Part shown: piece after piece, positions 8,106-15,162 of the stretch
Position numbering within the stretch: position 1 is the stretch's first letter
Layout of the letters: every line of letters starts with the position of its first letter
NCBI GenBank assembly: GCA_964576465.1
Contig: CAZNXE010000085.1
Coordinates: 1-19,615 of the forward strand
Reading direction: 5' to 3'
DNA from: CAZNXE01 sp964576465
Lineage (GTDB): Bacteria; Planctomycetota; Planctomycetia; Pirellulales; JAEUIK01
Length of the DNA: 19,615 nucleotides
Translations under genes and position numbers: made by a program
The notes under the pieces: generated by a model
Seen by the model: the letters and a program-made list of their open reading frames with translations, nothing else
What the model was told of the DNA's origin: nothing
The model's database searches: none

Positions 8106-8211
8106 GCTTAGTGCTTATCCCAATACCTGTAGGGAACGTCTTGTGTGCGTTCCGTGGACCAACCGTTACGCACGGAGTGCCAACGGAGACGTTCTGGGAT
8201 AGGCGCTAAGC
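8106..8211. mobile_element. Small palindromic element (MITE-like) with GCTTAG-type ends
   Basis: The left end GCTTAGTGCTTATCCCA (8106-8122) matches the complement of the right end (8195-8211; GCTTAGCGCCTATCCCA) at 15 of 17 positions. Inside is an imperfect hairpin around a 21-bp segment (8156-8176) that recurs exactly at 15102-15122. No target duplication is evident. The element is non-coding, but its right end supplies the TAG stop codon of floA (8206-8208 on the minus strand). Confidence 0.6.
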
Positions 8212-9213
8212 CAGAGATGTTGAGGGGCCTTGACCGTTGTCGATGTGCAAGCGGCCACCTCGAAATGCTTCCGCCATGGCTTGCGGCACTTCGGCTTCAG
8301 CCAAGACTAACGCCGCGCGATTGGCAGCCACTTTGGCTTTCATCTCTTGGGCATGGGCCACGGCGAACGCTCGTCGCTGTTCCGCCTTGGCACGGGCCAC
8401 CCGCATGTCGGCTTCCGCTTGATCTGCCTGGAGACGGGCGCCGATGTTTTCGCCCACGTCGATGTCAGCAATATCGATTGATACGATGGCAAATGCTGTT
8501 TGAGCATCGAGCCCACGAGCGAGGACTGCCTTGGAAATCTGATCTGGATTTTCCATCACATCCAAATGCGAGTCGGCCGAACCGATGGAGGTAATGATGC
8601 CTTCGCCCACGCGTGCGATCACGGTCTCTTCCGTCGCCCCACCGATCAACTGCGACAAGTTGGTTCGCACGGTAACGCGAGCCCGAACTCTTAGCTCGAC
8701 GCCATTCCTGGCAATGGCGCTAAGTGTGCTGCGATGCGATACTTCGGGGTCGGGGCACTCGATCACTTTCGGGTTGACGCTGGTTTGAACCGCATCGAGA
8801 ACGTCACGACCGGCCAGATCGATCGCCGCCGCGCGATCAAAGTCTAGGTCGATATCGGCCCGCTGCGCCGCGATAAGGGCACGTATGACACCAGGGACGT
8901 TGCCGCCGGCCAGATAGTGCGCTTCCAATCGCTGTGCCGTGATCCCGGTCTTGGGGTCGCTAGGAAGCCCCGCTTGAACGGCCATGATTCTGGCCCGCAC
9001 AATGAGCCGCGCGTTGACCTGCCGAAGACTCATCCCCACCAACTGGCGAAAGCCGACTCGGGCGCTAGCCATGAACGCTTCGAGCCACAGATTCCCGTAG
9101 ATCAGCAAAACGATGACAAACACGCCGGCGAGTGCCAACAGCAAGAGAGTCATCAGCCCCACTCCGATGCTCATTCCCGACTGCGCGAGTAAAACAACAT
9201 CGGCTGTATTCAT
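8206..9213 (-). CDS. floA: Flotillin-like protein FloA
   Basis: FloA is a membrane scaffold of bacterial lipid microdomains with an SPFH-type domain. The sequence shows a single membrane-inserting hydrophobic region (about 14-40). It then follows the FloA signature closely: LVGMSLRQV, LEAHYLAGGNVPGVIRALI, DFDRAAAIDLAGRDVLDAVQ, SVNPKVIE, ARVTVRTNLSQLIGGATEET, IARVGEGI, GLDAQTAFAIVSIDIADIDV and QADQAEADMRVARAKAEQRR. A predicted coiled coil of EA-rich repeats (about 255-320) ends in AEVPQAMAEAFRGGRL. ATG 9213 has GAGGA about nine bases upstream. At 335 aa it is near the usual length, but the last residues (after GGRLHI) do not resemble the usual FloA tail. The stop codon lies in the end of the repeat element at 8106-8211, so the original C-terminus may have been altered. 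It is monocistronic, and often paired elsewhere with NfeD proteins, which are not seen here. Confidence 0.93.
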   Translation of the reverse strand: MNTADVVLLAQSGMSIGVGLMTLLLLALAGVFVIVLLIYGNLWLEAFMASARVGFRQLVGMSLRQVNARLIVRARIMAVQAGLPSDPKTGITAQRLEAHYLAGGNVPGVIRALIAAQRADIDLDFDRAAAIDLAGRDVLDAVQTSVNPKVIECPDPEVSHRSTLSAIARNGVELRVRARVTVRTNLSQLIGGATEETVIARVGEGIITSIGSADSHLDVMENPDQISKAVLARGLDAQTAFAIVSIDIADIDVGENIGARLQADQAEADMRVARAKAEQRRAFAVAHAQEMKAKVAANRAALVLAEAEVPQAMAEAFRGGRLHIDNGQGPSTSLA

Positions 9214-9459
9214 GCGACCGTTCCTCGATTAGATTCTTATTCGTTGACTCGTCATTGGGAGACGCACGAAAGTGAAAGGTCTTATCTTTGCGACATGTCG
9301 TCCCGTGCTACCTCAACACAGCATAGCGATTGCGACGGCAAGCGAATAGCCTTTTCAGGTTTTCTTCCGTCTGCACTGGGGTTTGCGAGTCGAAACTCCA
9401 CGACGGAAATTACGGTCAGATTCTCGTCCCAGTAATATTTGGCCGTCGTGGGACCGTGA

Positions 9460-9768
9460 ATGAACGAGCAGACACGATTAGTTCGCACTGCGGAAGTTCT
9501 CCCCGGGAAGTCGGTGACCGTCAGTCACAACCGTCGCGAATTCAGCGTGTTCAACATCGACGGGCGATTCTACACCTTGCCGAACTTGTGTCCCCACATC
9601 GGTGGACCGCTTGGCGATGGACCCGTGAATGGTCATGTGGTCATCTGTCCGTGGCACGGCTGGCAATTCGACATCACCACGGGACAATGTCTCACGCACA
9701 GTCGCGACGTCGCGTGCTATCCCACCACGACCGATGGCGAGTGGGTCGTTGCCGAATTGCCCGAGTGA
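9460..9768 (+). CDS. Rieske [2Fe-2S] ferredoxin-like protein (NirD-type)
   Basis: This is a small soluble single-domain Rieske protein of 102 aa. The cluster ligands are clear: C44-P-H46 in LCPHIGG and C63-P-W-H66 in CPWHGWQFD. The 16-residue spacing between the two ligand pairs and the absence of disulfide Cys residues place it with NirD-like and dioxygenase-ferredoxin Rieske domains rather than bc1-type proteins. It would carry electrons to an oxygenase or reductase, but no such partner is encoded next to it. ATG 9460 has GGGA seven to ten bases upstream. It is divergent from floA across 246 bp. The family is certain; the redox partner is unknown. Confidence 0.9.
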   Translation: MNEQTRLVRTAEVLPGKSVTVSHNRREFSVFNIDGRFYTLPNLCPHIGGPLGDGPVNGHVVICPWHGWQFDITTGQCLTHSRDVACYPTTTDGEWVVAELPE

Positions 9769-9960
9769 TCGCTGGATTCTTCGTCCATTCCCAGGTTGTA
9801 ACATCGGCTCAGTCATCGGGCTGTCGGAACTGGCAGGGCATGCACCGCAGGCGTTTACTCACGAAACCGCCCTTGTTGTCGTGACGGAGATCGTCTAAAA
9901 GCCGCGGTCCGAAACAAGGGGGGCAGCACCTGTTTCCGGTCCAAGGGAGAGTGAACCGTG

Positions 9961-10287
9961 ATGATCCGCTTGGCAGTCCTCATGTTGGCGTTGGGTGTCG
10001 CGAGTGTCGTTGTTGGCCAGACAACGCCAAAAAACGAACAACTTGCCGACGATGCGCCGGGAGTCTCGATCGATCTAAAAGACGCACTCGAGAAGGGACT
10101 GAAAGCGAGACGACCCGAAGAGTTCAAGTTCATTGCCCGGGTCGTGACGCTTGTCGAGTTTGGAATCCTGCCAAAGCGTCTCGTGCAATCGACATTCTTC
10201 TGGGCACGTGCCAAGCCGCGGGTGCAGGCCTTCTATTTCGAGCGAGCCTTGAAAGTTCGAGCACGACGCCTGGGCATCTTTCTCTAG
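9961..10287 (+). CDS. Small exported basic hypothetical protein
   Basis: I do not recognise this 108-aa protein. It begins with a signal peptide (MIRLAVLMLALGVASVVVG, cleavage likely near Gln20). The body is strongly basic and predicted helical (LKDALEKGLKARRPEEFKF, then ARAKPRVQAFYFERALKVRARR) and has no cysteine. AAGGGAGAG lies 12 bases before ATG 9961; an in-frame GTG immediately upstream (9958) is the alternative and adds one Met. It follows the Rieske gene by 192 bp on the same strand, a gap in which I see no gene. It converges with the Mpo1-like gene. Confidence 0.6.
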   Translation: MIRLAVLMLALGVASVVVGQTTPKNEQLADDAPGVSIDLKDALEKGLKARRPEEFKFIARVVTLVEFGILPKRLVQSTFFWARAKPRVQAFYFERALKVRARRLGIFL

Positions 10288-10337
10288 TCGAGGCGAAGGA
10301 CAATTGTTGTCGGCTTCGGTCTCGTCCGAGGATTTTC

Positions 10338-10691
10338 CTACCGCGATTGCGACGCGGTGGTGAGTCTTTCGATTTCGCCACGCAGTCGACCGGTGATCAT
10401 CAGGCCCCACATCTTGAAGTCGCCAATGAGCGACCACAGCGGATGCTTGAATGTGGCAGGGCGGTTATGCTCAACAAGATAGTGCCCCACCCAAGCAAAG
10501 CCATAGCCACAAACGGGCAGGGTTAGTAGTAGCCAATACTTCCCGCTGATCATGATGCCTGCAAACAGCACGAACACCAGCGATGTGCCTATAAAGTGAA
10601 GCCAGCGATTGACGACATTACTGTGTTCGCCCAAATAGAACGGCCAGAACTCCTGGAATGATTGAAATCCGGTGTCGCTCATGACATTCAT
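10338..10691 (-). CDS. Mpo1-like DUF962 membrane protein
   Basis: This is a small membrane protein of the Mpo1/YGL010w family. The yeast member is an iron-dependent dioxygenase that shortens 2-hydroxy fatty acids released in phytosphingosine breakdown; the role of bacterial members is not settled. The family pattern is plain: FWPFYLGEH (H23), NRWLHFIGTS (H32), then GHYLVEHNRPATF (H70, H75) and PLWSLIGDFKMW (84-95). Two or more hydrophobic segments lie at 33-48 and 52-68. At 117 aa the length is slightly larger than many bacterial homologues. ATG 10691 and ATG 10682 are both possible starts, and neither has a strong ribosome site. It lies alone, convergent with 9961-10287. Confidence 0.85.
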   Translation of the reverse strand: MNVMSDTGFQSFQEFWPFYLGEHSNVVNRWLHFIGTSLVFVLFAGIMISGKYWLLLTLPVCGYGFAWVGHYLVEHNRPATFKHPLWSLIGDFKMWGLMITGRLRGEIERLTTASQSR

Positions 10692-10965
10692 TTCCGTTTC
10701 GGTGATTCGTTCAACTTGATTTCTGGCAAACCGATCAAGCAGCTAACCATTATTCTGTCGAACCGCCGCGACCGGGGCAAGTCGCATTCTTGCTCTTGGG
10801 GCGCTGTTCCCGATAGATTGTCGCGGCAATCTGCTTGAACCCGGCACGAACCTCTCTACACTGGGTGGCGACGGCGATTGCGTTTCTGTTGTGTGTGATG
10901 AACAAGGCGACCGCCGACAGACGTGGGGGTTGGATTTTTTTCAACCAGCAACGAGGAGTTAGGCC

Positions 10966-11259
10966 ATGACCAACCAAGAGATCAACTACGAGCGTCTTCC
11001 CGCCGACATGGACATGAACGAGACGGACATCAACCTCCGCTCTTATTTCAGCCGCCTGTCGGATGCAAAGCTCACGCAGTACGACCCCACTTGGACCGAC
11101 GAACAATTGGTGGAGTGGGACGACAACTTCACCAGCGACGGTACGTTGATGCTGGTCTGTAGCGAATCTGACGTCGACGTGGCGGAGTATCGTTCGGTGC
11201 TCGAACAACACATGGGTTTCCGCGGCCTCACGCCCAGCGGGTCTTCGCCGAAGGCGTGA
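10966..11259 (+). CDS. Acidic 97-aa orphan protein
   Basis: I do not recognise this protein. It is preceded by GAGGAG nine bases before ATG 10966, the best ribosome site in its neighbourhood, which argues that it is expressed. It has no membrane segment or signal peptide. Acidic residues (about 19) far outnumber basic ones (7), with Trp-containing patches PTWTDEQLVEWDD in the middle and a single Cys at about 65. The size and charge would suit a small regulator, an adaptor or an inhibitor that binds a basic partner, but nothing in the sequence decides this. The antisense frame here is not favoured. Confidence 0.6.
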   Translation: MTNQEINYERLPADMDMNETDINLRSYFSRLSDAKLTQYDPTWTDEQLVEWDDNFTSDGTLMLVCSESDVDVAEYRSVLEQHMGFRGLTPSGSSPKA

Positions 11260-11280
11260 TCTTGCGGACCAAAGTAGATA

Positions 11281-12513
11281 TCACGTAGTAGGAGACTGCT
11301 CCTGCTTCGTAATTTCCTCAGGCCCAAGTCGCAGCGCCCGGGTCAATACATCGGCAATCCATCGCAACTCATCGTTGTTGCGGCTGGAGAGTATGCCGAT
11401 TTTCGTGCCCGAGCGACGATGGATTTGTAGCTCCATGACCGGAACGTCGTTGATTTGCGTTCCACTTGGGCCGAATTGAATCGATTCGATCTCCTTGTGT
11501 GTCCACTCCCGTCGCTTCGATCCGAAGAGCCCGCTTTGCAGGACCATCAGCGAATGGTCGACGACCGCCAGCACGGCCTTTCGGCGTGCCATGTTTAGTG
11601 CGGCTGTCATCATTCCGATGCCGAGTAGCCAAAAGACGGAGATGAATGCGACAAACACCCACATGCTCCCGACTTCGATCTTGTCGCCCCCCGCGAGCCC
11701 GACGAATACGAAAATGGCGGTGAACATGATCATGAAACCGCACCAGAGAACAGAAAAACCGAACAGTCCTTTGGAACCTCTTTTCAAGCCCGCTGGTGGA
11801 ATCTTCAAGGTGACTCCGTCATCGAAGGCATCAAACGAAATGTCACTTCCTGCTGGTTGACTTAACGGTTCTTGTTGAAGCTGCGCCGTGGAGACGTTGC
11901 CTTCGAAGTCCCACGGCGGCTCGGGCAACTCGACTTTTGTGTCGAGACGTTCTCCAAGATCATTGGCCAAAGCCACGCACAACGAGTACGGATAACCAGC
12001 AGCTAAAACGAACCGTCGTTCATCAGCGGTATTCACTTTGACGAAGCCGATGTTTGCCAGCGGCCCGGATTTCACAGGCTGATTGTTCACCTTAGCCGGA
12101 GCCTTAAAGGCCAACAGCCCGATGATCTCATCCACGTTTCGCCGCCAACTTTTGTGAAAGACGCCGGCCTGTTCGGTGGTCGTCAATACCCCGCCACGCA
12201 GTGTGATGATGTTGCGTCCGCGCCGCACAAGCTCCCCAATGCCGAGGCATAGGAAACCGCCCAAGAGAAGCGGCAAGCAAGAGAGGATTCCGAATGCTTC
12301 AAACCAGTCGATGCCGCCATCGGCGGTGAGCATGTCTGAAAGGGAAGAAAAGATTGAGTAGCAACCGCCAACAACCAACGCGGTGCCCGTTAGCGTCATG
12401 AAATAGCCCAAGTATCGCAGCGGCCCCAATTGGCGAACTGGCAACGTATAGCGCACGCCATCGGGAAGCAGCGGCTCGACTTCAAATGTGGCGTCCTTCG
12501 CGGCGGCAGCCAT
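11281..12513 (-). CDS. Four-helix membrane protein with internally duplicated PH-like halves
   Basis: I know no named family for it. The 410 residues form two similar halves. The first has a helix pair (about 34-58 and 72-95) followed by RRGRNIITLRGGVLTTTEQ, a turn, and KSWRRNVDEI. The second has a helix pair (about 249-275 and 284-307) followed by MARRKAVLAVVDHSLMVLQ, then KRREWTHKEIESI. The soluble parts after each pair look beta-rich, like bacterial PH-type domains, but that fold is inferred from the pattern. The linker around 200-245 is rich in Pro, Gln and Asp. There is no signal peptide and no catalytic motif. It stands alone between the acidic orphan (convergent, 21 bp) and the PEP-CTERM gene (113 bp). 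Confidence 0.72.
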   Translation of the reverse strand: MAAAAKDATFEVEPLLPDGVRYTLPVRQLGPLRYLGYFMTLTGTALVVGGCYSIFSSLSDMLTADGGIDWFEAFGILSCLPLLLGGFLCLGIGELVRRGRNIITLRGGVLTTTEQAGVFHKSWRRNVDEIIGLLAFKAPAKVNNQPVKSGPLANIGFVKVNTADERRFVLAAGYPYSLCVALANDLGERLDTKVELPEPPWDFEGNVSTAQLQQEPLSQPAGSDISFDAFDDGVTLKIPPAGLKRGSKGLFGFSVLWCGFMIMFTAIFVFVGLAGGDKIEVGSMWVFVAFISVFWLLGIGMMTAALNMARRKAVLAVVDHSLMVLQSGLFGSKRREWTHKEIESIQFGPSGTQINDVPVMELQIHRRSGTKIGILSSRNNDELRWIADVLTRALRLGPEEITKQEQSPTT

Positions 12514-12626
12514 TTCGCAATCGTTGTGACAACGACCTTTTCGACTGGGAAAATTCCGATTCGCATTCCCTTGGCGGCCCGTTAAGTATATCGGGCAAAG
12601 CTCGAGATGTCGTGCGTGAAGAGCCC

Positions 12627-13757
12627 TTAAGAGATTCGCTTCTTGCGGTTTCGCCGACGGAGCATCATGGGCAAACTCACGACGGTCGCAAACAATGCAA
12701 GCATAACGCTCGATGGCTCTGGGACCGTCACGAGTTCAAATGAAACTACGGTGTTCGTGCTGATTGGATCACCGTCGTCGACGATGCCGATCATGGCCCA
12801 TCGCCCGTTTCCCAGCGAGGGCCCCAGGGTGAGGCCCTCCATGTTCATGCCTGCCGCCACGACAGATCCCGACCACAGTTCGGTCTTACTTACCGGTGTG
12901 AAAGTCTCGTTGAGAAGACCGTCTGTTAGCCCACTTACGTCGGTCGCTCCGTCGAAATCGATCGCGAAGATACTGTTCTTGAAGATGCCATCTTCCAAGG
13001 AGAGTGCGATTGACCGTTCGAGTGCCAGTAGCCCCCCTCCGGGCAACGCCATCAGCTCGACGAGACCACTTTGCCTGCTCATGAAGGGGCTGTGAATGGG
13101 CTGTACTTCGTACGCAAATTGAGCGGTCGATGTGTACGAGTTGCCAACGGCTTCGTAACGCAACAGCCGCACGGTGGAGCCCGTGGTTGGGGTAGCCTCG
13201 GCACCGTCAATAACGAGTGCCTCTTCGGTGGCGGTCCACAACTCCGATGAAGCACCGTCGATCGCCAATGACTCGAGCCCTCGATGATTGCTGATGTTCT
13301 GAAACACATCCGGAATCGCCGGCGACTGCAAGAACGTGCCGTCGGACAGGCGATACTCGCGAACGCCAGGCGTACTTTCCTTAGCCAGATAGACGCTATT
13401 GCGTTGAGTTCCGGTGTACGCAATGCCCTCGAAGTCACCCGAGTCGGCGAGCGTCAATCCGCCCGTGATTTGCGAAGATAGAATCGTACCGTCGGTAGCA
13501 AGTTCGATATTAAGGAAGACCAACTTGTTCGAATTGTCCTTCACGGCGGCGTACGCATTGCCGCCCAGATACGTGATGCCGCTCAGCCCGGAAACGCCAA
13601 ACGATTCATTGTTCTGGTCGACCGCCGTCGTTGCGAGCGAACTCGTACCGCGCAGATTCACTGTCCACGGGGCTGCCGTGACGGGCCGATTCTTCGTCGA
13701 GATGAGCGCAATAGCCACGGTCGCGCAAACGAACAATGTTCGCCAAGGGAGATTCAT
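12627..13757 (-). CDS. PEP-CTERM protein with phytase-like (esterase-like) propeller domain
   Basis: This is an exported surface protein. It has a signal peptide (TLFVCATVAIALI, cleavage near TAA at about 29). The body (30-340) contains SGLSGITYLGGNAYAAVKD, GDFEGIAYTG, NHRGLESLAIDG, PGGGLLALERS and NMEGLTLGP, the spaced G/E-rich repeats of the phytase-like domain (PF13449 type). The C-terminal tripartite sorting signal is VPEPS (345-349), a helix of about 16 residues, then RRRNRKK (367-373). PEP-CTERM proteins are processed by an exosortase; none is encoded here. At 376 aa it is complete. A strong hairpin lies in the leader 25 bp upstream of ATG 13757. The protein may bind or hydrolyse phosphate esters, but catalytic residues cannot be assigned by eye. 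Confidence 0.87.
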   Translation of the reverse strand: MNLPWRTLFVCATVAIALISTKNRPVTAAPWTVNLRGTSSLATTAVDQNNESFGVSGLSGITYLGGNAYAAVKDNSNKLVFLNIELATDGTILSSQITGGLTLADSGDFEGIAYTGTQRNSVYLAKESTPGVREYRLSDGTFLQSPAIPDVFQNISNHRGLESLAIDGASSELWTATEEALVIDGAEATPTTGSTVRLLRYEAVGNSYTSTAQFAYEVQPIHSPFMSRQSGLVELMALPGGGLLALERSIALSLEDGIFKNSIFAIDFDGATDVSGLTDGLLNETFTPVSKTELWSGSVVAAGMNMEGLTLGPSLGNGRWAMIGIVDDGDPISTNTVVSFELVTVPEPSSVMLALFATVVSLPMMLRRRNRKKRIS

Positions 13758-13782
13758 CGAATTCTGTTCCGGGGGGGCATGT

Positions 13783-13805
13783 CTGTCCGCAGGGGATGCG
13801 GACAG
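13783..13805 (-). promoter_or_regulatory. Perfect 9-bp stem hairpin upstream of the PEP-CTERM gene
   Basis: CTGTCCGCA and TGCGGACAG pair perfectly around the loop GGGGA (plus strand). The hairpin lies 25 bp upstream of the PEP-CTERM start and 65 bp after the cytochrome stop, both on the minus strand. On the minus strand no T-run follows it, so a classical terminator is not supported. A leader structure or mRNA-stability element is possible. Confidence 0.45.
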
Positions 13806-13870
13806 GGAGGGTATTTGTCAGAGTACCCCAAGGCAGCGAACGAGGCAAGCGAATACGGAATGCCGGTCCG

Positions 13871-14932
13871 TCAGTACCCGCACGTATCGCTGTGAACCTC
13901 GTATTTGAGGTGCGACTTCTTCGATTGCGCGGGGTCGTGGCAGGCGACGCACGACGGACCGTCTGGCAATTTGAAGTGTTTCTTGGTCGAGTTGATGTGA
14001 ACATCGTGGCAACTGAGACAGGTCAGTTCTTCGTTGCCGTACAGGACCACATTCCGCACGTTCTCCATAATATGGCGATCGCCAGGGTTGAGGTGTGTGT
14101 CGTCGGCTTTGTCGAAATCGACTTCAAAGTCGCGAAACAAGTTATCACCCGCCACGAAGTTGTTGGCGTAGGGCAAGCCCGTGCTCCGCGAGCGCCCGAA
14201 GCGGACATGGCACTGAGCGCAGATCGAGATGACGACGCGAGGCTTATCTTTTCTCGCCACGGCCAACGGCATCAACTCCGGCTCGTTCGCATGATCCAAC
14301 GGCGCATCGCCGTGACAGACGTAGCAATCGTGCGCCACCGTGATGAACGATCGATCGCTGCTGTCCACTCCAGTCGCATGGCAGCCAGCGCAGCGATCGG
14401 CGAACGTTTTGGTTTGCCACTTGGGGTCGTCAGTTTCTCCCGACAGGCGAAACCGGCGTCCGCGTCGTTTGTCCGCCCGCACTGAGAGCAGGGCCAGTTT
14501 TCCATACTCCCCGGTGCGTTTGAGAAAACAGTTTTGGCGATCGTCGCCCAGGATGAGTTCGACTTCGTCGGCAATCGTGGCGGTCGACTTTTTTGAACGC
14601 AAAGCCTTCATCGCTGGATGGGCTTCGCTGGCTTCATGGATCGTGTGGTTGTGTTGATCGGTTGCCCAGGAAGCGCCCACGTCGTTACGATGACAGAACA
14701 GACACTCGCCCCCCTCGACGAACTCGGGTATTTCAAGGCCCACATGGTCCTCGCCCCACGCAGCCGGATCGAGCTGCTGTTGATGGTCTTGATCTGCCGC
14801 GACGACATTGCTGGACGTATGCGCCGGCGGCCACAGCCAACCCGTGAAGAGTAACGCAGCAATGAGCGAACAGGCGACGAGCGTTGGCCTGGATTCGACG
14901 GGTCTGAACATCTTGAGAAGTTTCTTGGTCAC
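13871..14932 (-). CDS. Six-heme c-type cytochrome, membrane-anchored or periplasmic
   Basis: This is an electron-transfer protein in the periplasm. Six CxxCH heme-attachment motifs are present: C77-C80-H81, C181-C184-H185, C203-C206-H207, C238-C241-H242, C305-C308-H309 and C328-C331-H332. Many other His residues (for example 94, 96, 99, 214, 280, 287, 312, 319, 341) could serve as distal ligands. A hydrophobic segment (VACSLIAALLFTGWLW, about 19-34) acts as signal peptide or anchor. The motif spacing and LSCHDVH plus VACHDP endings resemble cytochrome c554/doubled-CXXCH proteins of Planctomycetes, without a catalytic signature I can name. GTG 14932 starts the longest frame and ATG 14911 is a plausible alternative seven residues in. 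No oxidase, reductase or quinol partner lies beside it. Confidence 0.88.
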   Translation of the reverse strand: MTKKLLKMFRPVESRPTLVACSLIAALLFTGWLWPPAHTSSNVVAADQDHQQQLDPAAWGEDHVGLEIPEFVEGGECLFCHRNDVGASWATDQHNHTIHEASEAHPAMKALRSKKSTATIADEVELILGDDRQNCFLKRTGEYGKLALLSVRADKRRGRRFRLSGETDDPKWQTKTFADRCAGCHATGVDSSDRSFITVAHDCYVCHGDAPLDHANEPELMPLAVARKDKPRVVISICAQCHVRFGRSRSTGLPYANNFVAGDNLFRDFEVDFDKADDTHLNPGDRHIMENVRNVVLYGNEELTCLSCHDVHINSTKKHFKLPDGPSCVACHDPAQSKKSHLKYEVHSDTCGY

Positions 14933-14956
14933 GGCTCTCGGATCCTATTTCACAAC

Positions 14957-15147
14957 CTGTAGGGCGAGTGGCAGAAATGTTTTTACCGTAGCATGGGACC
15001 TCGTCCCGTGTAGAACCCACGGAGTACACGGGACAGGATCCCATGCTACGGTAGTTTTCTATCTGCCGCTCGCCTAGGGAACGCCCTCCGTGGCAATCCG
15101 GGGACCAACCGTTACGCACGGAATGCCAGGGACGGCATTCCCTACAC
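14957..15147. repeat. Composite of two abutting palindromic repeats
   Basis: The first unit (about 14957-15079) is a long imperfect inverted repeat. TAGGGCGAGTGGCAG near 14960 pairs with the complement at 15063-15078, ACCGTAGCATGGGA (14985-14998) pairs exactly with 15039-15052, and CGTCCCGTGTA (15002-15012) pairs with 15025-15035. The second unit (about 15073-15147) is a separate imperfect palindrome. It includes the 21-bp segment at 15102-15122 that is identical to 8156-8176. The pair fills the 230-bp gap between the cytochrome start and the epimerase-like gene stop. No coding sequence is seen. The repeat could also act as a bidirectional transcription barrier or RNA hairpin. Confidence 0.65.
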
Positions 15148-15162
15148 CTTGTTTGATCGTCA

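Noticed and set aside
10750..11211. 153-codon open frame on the minus strand overlapping the acidic orphan
   Set aside because: It has no good ribosome site or recognisable domain. The plus-strand orphan has a GAGGAG site at the right distance, so I favour that gene, though neither is proven.
13736..14485. 249-codon open frame on the plus strand
   Set aside because: It is antisense to the six-heme cytochrome and shows no domain.
8106..15147. CRISPR array from the repeated 21-bp core
   Set aside because: Only two copies 7 kb apart, each in a hairpin. There is no regular repeat-spacer unit and no cas gene.
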